Below are positions 1 to 24,000 of a stretch of DNA of 64,000 bases, in pieces. The notes under the pieces were generated by a model. It was given only the letters and a program-made list of their open reading frames with translations. It had not been told where the DNA came from and did not search any database. The position numbers and the translations under genes are program-made. Each line of letters starts with the position of its first letter. Position 1 is the stretch's first letter. The stretch comes from Lottia gigantea (lineage: Eukaryota; Mollusca; Gastropoda; Lottiidae): positions 444,040 to 508,039 of the forward strand of contig NW_008707266.1 of NCBI RefSeq assembly GCF_000327385.1, in the 5' to 3' direction.

Positions 1-106
1 TGTCCAAATCAGAATTGGCATTTTCCATAAAATTTTGGTCTGGATCTTTACGATACGAAGGCTGTTATAAGTTATTAATTTAACAGTATTCTGAAGTATT
101 CATTAC

Positions 107-12223
<12,117 letters not shown>

Positions 12224-12302
12224 ACTTGTCCAGATAAAACAAAAGTCAGATCTCGAAGATTATGAATTTCAAGTTTAATATCCTTCATTTCTGGCAAATG
12301 GC

Positions 12303-12308
12303 TTTATA
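12303..12308 (-). promoter_or_regulatory. Possible TATA box of copy A
   Basis: Minus-strand TATAAA about 80 bases upstream of the start codon at 12223, at a distance similar to the candidate in copy B. Chance occurrence is possible. Confidence 0.25.
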
Positions 12309-14414
12309 ATCCATAAATTCGTATATCAATAATCACTTTTAACTTCCAATGAAAATGAACAGAGCTTTATTGATTATGCTGATAGAAACCAAAACTGTCC
12401 TCTACACGCAATCTTTGGAGGCGTGACTTCATTTCATTTCTAAAAATCGATGATTTCAAATTAATTTTCACAGTTTTTGCACAGAATGCATCTCATTAAA
12501 AATTTTAAAAAAAAAACATAATTGTTTATTTCAAATTTAATACAGATTATTTAGGTCAAGGTTATAAAAGAGACAGTAATTGTAATGAAAGCTGCACATG
12601 ACATAATTACATACAAGTCTCATAGTTATTAAAACATAACTACCAACATGAAAATGTTTTTTTAAACCTTAATATAATACGAATCAATGATTAAATTCTC
12701 TAATTATGCAAGTTCTCTATCACAGAAAGCGCATAACTTACTTAGTTTGATATATTGTGTATCATAAACCAATAGTATTTGGTCTTTGTTAACACATTTG
12801 TTGACTTGAATTAAAGAAAATTTGACAGCTCTAAAATTGACTTTGTTGCTTGAAAACTCGAATATTCCGTTTTGTCTACTTATTTATCCGACTATCGAGT
12901 TACTGAGTCGATTTATTTTCCAAATCAAGTTACTCTGTCGTTTATTAGGTCTTTAACTTCTGCCTTTTCTGTACTCAGTTTGACATCACCCCCCTCATCA
13001 GTTAAGGTGTTTGAACTCAAGTCTGTTATTATGTGTTTTATAAAATGATCATAGTTATTACTGTGTTAAATGATAATTAAGAAATGATTTATAAGTCAAT
13101 TTAAATATCATGTTGAACATGATCGACTACAGCCACTTATAGATAATTGCTTATATAAGGACAAATGTCCCCAGAATACATTTCCCACAGCTTGGTCGTT
13201 GCATAATCCATCTTATGACTACGTCTTAGCTCTGACAAATCTTAAGATGTAAATACAATCTTCAACTTGGACGTCTTTTCAATGGCTTTAACATTTATGG
13301 CAGCAGTATTATTACGGATATTTCAAACTTTTCCTGAAGTGCAAGAAACTGTTGAGACTCGCTTAAAATGGACCAACTGTAAAAAGATAAATTTGCATTA
13401 AACACGGTATTGAAGTTAAAGTCTCGTTGTAACAGTGTTGTCTTAAAAGAAACAACATATATTATGTATTTTGATAGCATTTATTCTGAAGTTAATCAAT
13501 ATATATAATATAATATTCTGATAGATATAACAGCCAGTAAACATGTATATCGTAAAGCTCCGAGACGGAAGCTACTCCGGCAAGTGTGATGTGAACTGAT
13601 CTATGTTCACGCCTTCCAAAAAGGAGAGCTAGTAATTTCATTATTGGAAAATTACTACCAACCAACGATCCCTCAATATAATGTAGACCTACGACAAAAG
13701 AACCTTTTTTTAGCGTGCTATTTATGAGGAGAAATCACATTTGATAAGATAAGAGTCACTTAATGTCGGAAATTTTTATGTCATAAATCATTTTATTTCT
13801 TACTTGATTTTCAGTGTGATAGAAAATTATTAATGCGAAGCCTTCATAATTTTCCATTTAGTAACACTGTACATTATAATTATGCTTAAATATGGGTTCC
13901 CTTATTTTCATTTTTGAAAATAAAATGTTAATACTTATATGAATAGAAAGTAGAGGTGTTCTAATGACTTGCAAACATACCAGTTTGTCTCACACATCCA
14001 TAATTAATTCATAATTAGCTAAATTAGAAAAGAATTACCAGTAGAATTCCAATGAGTGACCAATCAAGATAGGTCAAAAAGTCCTTTTTGTTTATCCAGA
14101 CAGTACATACATGGACATTTATGATTGGTTAAAATGCCATAAGAACATAATGATATGATTACGAATACATGATATTTCATTAGAGGTACCAATTAATCAA
14201 ATTTGACACAAAAAAAAAATAGGATTTTCAACCGGTACTGGAACATTTCAGAGTCAAGAAGAAAAATCGATTTTTTCACAAATCCTGTAACACAAAATTG
14301 AGAAAAAATATGTTGCCTTAGGCTTGGAAGTACAGAGAATTGAATGATGAGTTTAAGTTTATGATAATTGGTCATATCTAACTAATGCTGGGTTATAATT
14401 TTGTTTATCAAATC
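12309..14414. other. Intergenic region between copy A start and copy B end
   Basis: AT-rich DNA holding the upstream region of copy A and the 3' untranslated region of copy B. Candidate minus-strand AATAAA at 13797-13792. No coding segment with family similarity or other gene was recognised. Confidence 0.6.
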
Positions 14415-17400
14415 TTATGATGTAATGGAATGTGTTTCTGTTGTCTTGCAACCATCCAATAACCAATACGTTGTCATGAAACCTTTGCCCTGTCAATACA
14501 ACAAATATGACAAGGTTGACATTGGTGTGGGTACTGCTGGTAAAACAAACTGCAATATGGTTCAAAGTTAATTGATATAATGCAAAATGTAATCTCATAC
14601 GAAAGTATGGCGTCTGGTTCTGAGAATTTAGCGAATCAAAATGAAGAATCGATTCGTTTCCGCACCTTGTTTTGATCCCTTAGTGGTTACGATTTTTCTA
14701 CTATCTAATGAAATAGGATGAATCAATCGTTTCCACATGCTTTGACCCGTATCTCGTGTGCCAACTTGCGAAGCGCACTTCGTAACTTATGGACTCACTC
14801 CACTAAAACATTTTATTCAAATGATTGTATAGTCCAGGCTATTTTTAGAAATCTTCTTTCTCTCTCCCTTTCGGGGTTTTTGCATGCCTATTTTTGGGTA
14901 ATTTTTGGTCTAGATTTGGAATTTGAGGTCTGAAATTGCATTATCTTTAAGATTTGGTGAGATAGTCAGACTTTCATTTGACATATTGGAAAGCTTTCAA
15001 CGAGATTTCTTTAAAAAGTTGTAAAAGGTTGAATTTCGCGTTTCAAAATGGGAAGAGATGGCAAATGAATTAGTGGAGTGAGTCCTTATAATGTGGATTA
15101 AATCGTTACAAATATAAATTTGTTATTTCCCTTTAATCATTTTGACTACACGAATGTGAACACATACTTAAAACTGACCTTTATTTCAATATTTCCACGT
15201 TTCTCTATGTTTAAAGAAGTATATTTCTTTAAAATATTGGTCGTAGGTTCGCTCATGTGGATTTTCAGACCTGTAAAAAATAATGATGATGATAGTTGAC
15301 AAAACGCAAGAGTTGAAGCTCACATTGTAAAGTTAAGGCTATGAGCTCGATCTCAAAGTTGAGCTTATTGGTTAGTCGATGACAATTGACGTCCGATTCG
15401 GAAACTGAAAACGCCGTCGAGCAATCTGCATCCTTGAATATATAAGAAGTTCTAAGGTTTATATCGTATGGATATCATTATTGTTATTCCGACATCCTCT
15501 GATGAATACAGTTTTCAAAAACTTGGTAATTTGGCTTTATTAGTTGATTAATATCAAGTTGTTTTTCTTTAAGCACCATTGACTTGTAATGTTCAATTTG
15601 ATGGTGCGTACCTTCACCATGTGATTCCATTCTAGACGCTGTATTAACTGTATCACCAAATAAACAATATCTCGGCATTTTGACCCCTACAACACCAGCA
15701 CACACAGGCCCTGTAGTATAAAATGACAATTTTAACGTCTACAACACCAGCTCAGGCAGGCCCTATAGTATAAAATGGTAATTATTAACGTCTAGAACAC
15801 AAGCACTGACAGGTCCTACAGTATAAAATGACAATTATTAATGCATGTAGCACCGACTACAAGAGTGTGATTATTTGGGACTAGTAAAACCTACATAAAA
15901 CTGTTATTCTAGCCAAACCAAACCGTTTAAAATCATTGATATCGAAATGAGGGGACTTTAAATCTTTTTTATTGCTTGATATTCTTTTTCCAATAAAACA
16001 ATAATGTATTGTGGTGTAAATGGGAATAGACAATTTGTATTAAATAAAACGTAAAGTATTTTTTTATTATTAGAAATTCGACTACGTTATTTCTAGCATT
16101 AACATTAAAGGGTTTCCTCTATAACCTTTCACGTCTACGCTAATATCCGTTAAACAGATATTGTATATGCGTCTGGTCTTTGTGATTAAATGGAATATGT
16201 ATTAGTTGGAGAGTTATTGCTCCAGACTAGCCTATATCAATCAATTAGCGATTGACAGATTACACCGACTAATAATATTCTATGGTTCACTTGACATATC
16301 GAGATGGCACGCTTAGTACTGAAGTAGTACGAGAGTAGCGTAGGTTTATTGTACCAAATGGAAGCCCGTGCAGATAATTGCAACATATGCTGAACCATGG
16401 CGTAATGTGAACATAGCTGCGGTATCTAGTATACCAATTTGGGATAAATATGCCAAAATCTTTTAGCAACAGTGCAGCACATCAAAGAACTCAAAATTCA
16501 ATGTCAATAATGCATCTTCTTTCGCGTTCACTAGTGCATTTTGGCTAGGTTAAGGGCAATAACTTTGCATGTTTCAACGTAAAACTGCAAGTATAATATA
16601 AGGCTTCGATTGAACCCCAGAGAGACAGTACCATTATAGATTGAAAAATAACTTTTTATGCCCTTATACCTGAGTGAAGACCAATACGTAATTTAAGTTT
16701 TTCATCAGGTAAATGTCTCATACGAAATGAATCTATAGCTTTAAGTAAGGCAAGTGACATTCTAGCTATTTCTTCAGCATGTTTATGTCCATTTCTTTGT
16801 GGCAAACCAGAAGCTACCATATAGGCATCACCAATAGTTTCTACCTGAAAGTAACAATGATTTGATAACTTGGGATATTTGGCGATTAATAGACTACTAT
16901 GGAAAAAGAAAACTTTAACATGTAAATTTGCATAATTTTATGAATTATATTGTGAAACACATCCCTGCATAATTTGAAATGCTAGAAAAATCTGTACATT
17001 TGTGTCTTTTATAGAATGTTGGGATTATAATGGAAAACAAGTTCTTTACCTTGTAAACATCAAACTCTTCTAAAATAGCATCAAAACATGAATATAAATC
17101 ATTGAGCAAATCAACTACCTGAAGCAAATAGATCAGATATTAAATGATCTGTAACTTCTGGGTTTGTTTGAAAACTCACAATATCAAAAATTGTAGAATG
17201 AAAAAGTTTCTCATAGACAACCTTCTGTATTGGATGTAAAACTATTTTGTTTCTAAAGATCCACATAACAACTGAAACAAACTGTCATTTCTAACTATTT
17301 TGGACAATGACCGTTTCTGTCGATTAAAACGGAGGGCTCTAAGAACGTTACATTGTGCTCTAGTAATCAATTTGCGAAGAAGCAATATGCTTTACTTCCA

Positions 17401-18015
17401 ACATTATTGTGCAAAATGACGTAAAATCCTGTATTCATAATTCCTCCCCTACCTCCATTGGTTTCGATCTAGCAGAAATGGTAGTAAATCCACAGATATC
17501 ACTAAAATAAATAGTGATACAATCAAACGCTTCTGGCTCTACTCTCAATCCACATTTTAATCTTTCCGCTACAGATCTGGAAAAAATAATGATTTTTTTT
17601 TGTCCTTATCTGTGGTAAAATCTATGAAGATGGATCTGTAAAATCTTGTACCACACTGACTGCAAATAAGCATGAAAAATCTTTTGCAATTGAGAAACAG
17701 CAAAGCAGTAGCAAAAAAACTCATTAGTAAGTTACATTGACATCTGCTGAGTGCTTTAAGTTCATATCCCCACAAGTAAAACTTATTTTGGTTCTAGTGG
17801 TCTCAAGAATCTTCAACATGTTTTAACCAATTTTCCAAAGTATGACATAATACAATACGTACTTGGGTAATATTTGGTATAAAAGCTCTTCTGATCTTTT
17901 CTTTTCTTCTTTAACTTCTTGGGTTTTTTCATCCACCATTTTTTCTAAATTATTAGCATAAAGTTCCATTCGCTTTAATAAGTTATCTAAAAGATTTCCT
18001 GATTCACCAAATTTC
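14415..18015 (-). CDS. Copy B exons 17-23: coiled-coil linker and guanylate cyclase domain with C-terminus
   Basis: Exon 17 gives [19 protein letters not shown] and the charged helix ending [10 protein letters not shown]. Exons 18-22 give the cyclase: FSDICGFT (D852), [10 protein letters not shown] (E892, D896), [14 protein letters not shown] (C964, N971, R975), all required residues present. Exon 23 (14489-14415) encodes [13 protein letters not shown] and a short tail ending in TSITS-like serine/threonine residues before TAA; it was recognised from the family's GKG..TYWL signature and a TTGACAG acceptor in the right phase. A possible minus-strand AATAAA polyadenylation signal lies at 13797-13792, about 620 bases past the stop. 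Confidence 0.92.
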
Positions 18016-21000
18016 CTAGAAGTTACAAAATCTTTATTTTCTTTCAATAAAAAAAATATTAGCATTATTCCCGTTTGATTCATCAATAAAACAACGGTAT
18101 ATCAGACATCTGACGATCACAATAGCTAAATCTGTACGTAAGATGAAACGTCTATTTCATTTCATTAGCGGGGTTTCTTCCACGAGATTTGAATTCCTCG
18201 GGTACTTGTTTTACTGTCTGTAGAAAAGGCCAGACAGGAAACGAATGGAAATCTGTGACTGTTGGTTTACATCTTCTGGATGTAAAAAAGGATCTCTTAG
18301 TTATATCATTATCAAATCTTTAGTAAATAAGAAACTAATTACTAACGTTCCGAACCGCAAAACTAAATCCAAAGAACATACTGGCAAACATTGGCACCAG
18401 CTAATGAACTTTTCAAACGAGAAAGTATATCAATCACAATTTATAATTTTACTTACGATGTCATTTGTTTGAGTGCCTTCACCATGGAATTGAATGCTGG
18501 CCGTTCATTAGGGTCTTCACTCCAGCACCGCCTCATAAGATCAAACATCTCGACTAATTTAGGCGGAACGTCAATTTTAGGACGGAAAGGGGGATAGTGA
18601 TGTTCTTTAACTTTCATTACTACATCTGCAAATTTACAGGGAATGAAATGTTAGTTAAACGTTTCGATGATCATGCGGAAGAACAATTTCAGTATACTTT
18701 ATTATGCCTGTGTTAATACATTACAAAACCAAATGCTACAAAAATAAAGAAACCAAGGACATTTTTTCTGAAAGGTTCACGAGGATATTTTTACCAGCTA
18801 GTCCTTGCCCTAGCTTGGCATCGATCTTAGACAGATTATCCGTGCTCATTTACAGCTGGGTAGACTTGAATATTGAGGAAAGATCACTCATTCAAGATCC
18901 AGATTAAAAGTTTCGACCACCATGTCTGCGACGCACCCAAGCAAATTGTCACATAATTTGCACAGTCTGCCATGCTTATGTAGGCCTTTTTTGATGTAGC
19001 ATAAAAGGAAGTATTATTGAACCTTTGGCTCCAATATCTAATGTTTCCAACGAGAATGGTGACTCCCTGGTGATGATTTCTTGTAAAATAATACCAAAGC
19101 TATAAACATCTCCTTCTCTGGATCCAAACACATCATCATTTCTTAAATGTTCTGGTGCTTTCCATAAACATCCTGGAAAACATGAAAGATATTTATATTA
19201 AGAGAATAGAAATATACTTAAGTGCGTATACGGAATTGGTACTAGCTTTGGTTTCTTATTCTGTGAATTTCTAAGTATATTTAAGCAGCACTCGAACGTT
19301 ATGGAAGTGCAGTTCAATGTTCAATACAGGACTGAAGTTCTGCTCGCAAGTTTTATTATGACAAGTGTTTATTACGACAAATATTTGCCTTCAATAATAT
19401 GCAAAAATTTATTGTGTAAAGAATCATTTACTTTGACCTAATACATAATTACCATTAATATATTCCTGTTTACTAGTGTCTGTTTTCATACGGCTGTACA
19501 AACATCGTAATCCAACATCTGTTATTTTAACAGAGAATCTATTATCTATTAAACAAACCATACTAGATAAATTACCGTGATGATGTATAGAACTCTGATG
19601 TATAAAAGTCATTCCCTGAAAGAATGTGTACAATATTATAAAAGTTATGCTAATAAATATTGCAAAATAGTAATAAAGGACGCCTGAACATACAGAGAAT
19701 CACCTTGCTTTTAAAGAAAAGATCAAAGAATAAATATTTTAAGATTTCGGGGAAGAGGGGTTTGACGCTACCAAATGTACTGGCCTAGGATTGAACAAAA
19801 ACTCCCTTGAACAACAAGCAGGGAATTTTTTCTTCTTTCCTGATCTGAAATTAGACTAAATAATAACCCGCCCAATGGACGAGAGGTTAGTTTGTTATAC
19901 ACCAATTGACTTTAGTTTGCTATATTGAATATAGATATTTCTCTCCAATAGACTATCGTACTTTCTCGATTACTGGTAGTATTGAAGGAGACAAAAAGGG
20001 TACATGGTGAAAATTCAGTCATATCGGTCTTGCGGTATTTAGTGTCTTAATCTCATTGGCTTCCCTATCTTGGGAGTGGGCAGTATATATTCCACCGACA
20101 GAATAACAAGGAACAGGAAGAATGGTCTTAAGTTTTAAATTCTTGTATAACGTCTTTACCTGTGCTATATCGATTGCTAAGGAAAATTTGAAGTGGGCAT
20201 CGAGTGTTATTTCTGTACTTCCAAGGACATCCTTAAATACAAAAATAAAATGTTTAAAAAAACTGTAAGCTTTTAAAACAAATTGCGAATATCTTATCTA
20301 ATATAAAAGGATTTGGATGTCCAGATACCCTCATGTGCATGAGGACGACGGGGGAAACACGTCGAAACGTTGCATAAAACTTTAACCAGTGATTGTTGTT
20401 CCATAAAGCTGTCTATATATAAAAGGATTTGGATGTCGAGATACCCTTTTTGCTGATTATTGATCAAGCAGCGATGAGTACATTGAATTTTTATTTAAAT
20501 GTTGAAGGGTTCGATTTTTACTTATAATTGGTATGTATGCCTTTCAATCCGTTTCCTCTTCCGTAGAAGAATAGTCTGAAAATAAAATACTTAATGTGCA
20601 TTACTGTACAATGCACGCAATCTAAAGAAACGATAATCAGTTCTACTTAAGTAATCTCGTACCTCCAGTGTTCCTTTTGAACAGTGCTCGACAACAATAC
20701 ACTTGTAATTTGTCTCTATACAGGCTCCAATTACTTTAGCTATGTTAGTTTGATTTATATCTCGAATCTGAAAATTAAAATGTTTATTCATTGAGTAATC
20801 TTGATTTAATGGTGATATCGAATGTTTACTCAATGTCAACAAATCTCTGAGAGAAAACCAACAGGTCCAAATTGCAATCTATTAGGCAAGTGGACATGAT
20901 GGCAAAGCAAAGTATCAGCTCTACGCCTGTGGCTCAACTAAAAGTGTTGGGACCCCTCCCCCACTGTCCTACATTGTGCCTAACAGGTTGGCCCGTGGCC

Positions 21001-24000
21001 CCTCTGATAGTTGAGCCACTGCCCGAGGCTGCCGCAACCACCGAGATTTTATATTTGACCCAGTCACACCACTCACACCACACCACTCGTAATGTTTACG
21101 AGCATTATTTCCAGCTCCAGATGTGCGTTCATTTCTTGTGATCGCCAGCACGTAACCGCGATTGATTGTCCAAACAGAACTTTGGGCGCTTATTCAACAT
21201 CACCCCCGACCTGCAAACCGGTTTGATACGTATCACCACGACCCATTCCGAAATATAACCCCGAACCATTAGGTTAGCCAGTCAACTTTTTTCGGGACAG
21301 TATAAAACATTGACTTTTGCTTACTCTATACATTATCAGGAGAAATGTTGTACACACCTCTTTAAATTCTTTCAGTAATTTACTAGTTACGGCAACCTCT
21401 TTAATATCCAATTCCCGGAGTTGTACGGTGACCCCCTAATGGTCAATGAAAAAAGTGTAGAATAAATGTAAATGTATTCTAAGAATGAAACCAATAATTT
21501 GTGTAATAACACAAATAATGTATAAACATCAACATGTTGTAAGTACATAATTCATAGAACTATGGTCACCTTTAGGTAATTTCTAAGCATAAATCATAAT
21601 AAGACCATACAGACCTTAAATGAGCTATGGTATTATGGTATGGGTATACCCTTGGCCAGCCTTCGACTATGAAATCTAATTGCGTGTTATTATCAGAACA
21701 TGCTATAGTTACTCAATTGACGTATAAATAATTTCAAAAACACTGTAAAGTGTGTTATAGACAAATTTACACCATAAAATGATCATCGATAGCCTTGATT
21801 CAGCAGCATGAAAATGTTTTCGTTTCTTTCTTCAGTTATAAACATGAAATATAAGTATACCTTATAATTAGCTATGCCCACGTGAATTTCAGTGCCTGTC
21901 ATGGTTTCACTCATTAAAGAACTTCTCTGAAACACAAAATAGTCTGATCAAAGTCATAAATCATATATCCTTATTGAAAAGTAACACGATATTACAAACA
22001 ACAAAGGCAGCATCAAATTAGCCAGTTGTTTGAGCACGAACTCATCTTGTGACTCTAATGTATCAGCTTGCATCATTATCTTTCAGAAATGACTTTTTTA
22101 TGATTATTTCGTCTATTTTTTAGAATAAAAAGCATTATGGGAATGCGTGATTACGGGATATATCAGAACAAACGATTACACATAATAAGGTGATATATTT
22201 AACTAGTTTTTTGGAAAAGTCTTAGTCAGATACAAAATAAAGCAGAATGACACCGACCCTGGAATGAGATGATATAAAGGAATTACTATAACCCCCATGG
22301 TTAACCAACACCAATTCATCTCTCGGAATCTTCCACCACCAAATATCTTTCTCTGAATTCTTCTTCCATCGTCTGTAAAATTTTATGTACTAATATAGAT
22401 ATTCTAATTGGCATTTAACTTGCCTAGCAACCTACTTTGTATATCAATACAGAAAAGAAAATAATTGTATTCATTCGCCCCAAGTCTAACTGTTGTCAAA
22501 ATACTCATAGCTGCAATAGTTACTATATTATTCAAATTAAATATTTAAATCCTCACAATAATCTTGAATTTAAAATTTCATTAGACCGAAATGTTTTAAT
22601 GAAGTGAAAGAATACAATTGGTAGTAGAATTTTAATTGGATAAATCGACAATCAATCATATTAATGGTAATCCATAAAACGTGGATCATTTCTGGGTTAC
22701 ATCAAACTGAGTCAGTTCTAGTTTTAGAAAAAGTGTTTTAAATCTTTCGTGCCAGGTACATGCGGGCTGATGAAGGTTGCCCCAAGTGTGGATTGATCTT
22801 GAACGTGCACGGCCCTGAAAAGTTTATCATTCATTTTCTCATTTAGCCATCAAGATACAAAAGGGAACAACACACAAATATTTTATTAGCAACGATTTAG
22901 ATTCACAACGAGGGAAACTGGATGGTCAATATCGATGTAAATACTCACACATAACAAATGATCATTATAGCTGTTGTAATCAAAAGAAGTGCTGAGAATC
23001 CGGAAGACAAACCGATTATCATCAACCTTGACTGATCTGAAAGAATAAACAACAATATCAATCTTTATAAGAGATCGATTAGATATTGTTTATTAAAATA
23101 GCTATCTGATCACTTCCGAACTATTTAAAGATTCAATTACTTGTACAGTGTACTTCTTTCCGGCGGTAATCTGCCAGGTCATTTATCACTTCAATGGATC
23201 AATCTGGTATGGTCGGGAATAAATTTGACAACATTTTTTTTTTAATTTATACATTGAGTTATCACAGGTAGAACGAACGAAAGAAGAGCTAGCAAACATC
23301 AGGGCGAACATGAACTAGGGGCGAACGGATTCGGATTCACAGGCGATGGTAAATGGCGACTGCGTTAAGAGTGAACGGACCTGAATTCTGGAACACTGAA
23401 TAGAAATTATTTCTGAATCATAGGAAACACCCACTGGCATACCTTCAGCTTCACATAGGTCTAATTTAAATCCACATTGTGGTACATCTCGTGGAGGACC
23501 TTTGCCACTTGGCCAATGAATAGACTTATCAGGATCTGGTATATATTGCTTCGTTTTTCCATCGTAACTACCAATTACCTGAAATAAGACGAGTTGAATT
23601 CCATCAACGTACCTATCTCGAAAAGAAAAATAATTGATAACGAATCCTCCGTTCAAATTTAGCTTAATCTCGTAATTGCTTGCTTGTGTCTTACGAGGTT
23701 CGTTTACCATATTGTTTATATTAGAAAAAAGCTATTAAATGCAATTAATACACAAAAAACACAAAATCAAAAAAAATATTTGAAAAAATATCAAAACTCA
23801 GTTCAATGTGAAATTAAATATTTTGCCAGAAAATGGTACCAATTACTTGTTATCGAGCTATTTGTACCGCACCGTCTTGTAAGAGTAGATTTTGTCTCAT
23901 TTAAAAAAAACTTTTTTACGTTAGTACGCGTTACCCTTAGATTTGGCATCGGAATGAAACCGATCTATTGTTCGGGTTACCATATTGGTTGATATTGTTT

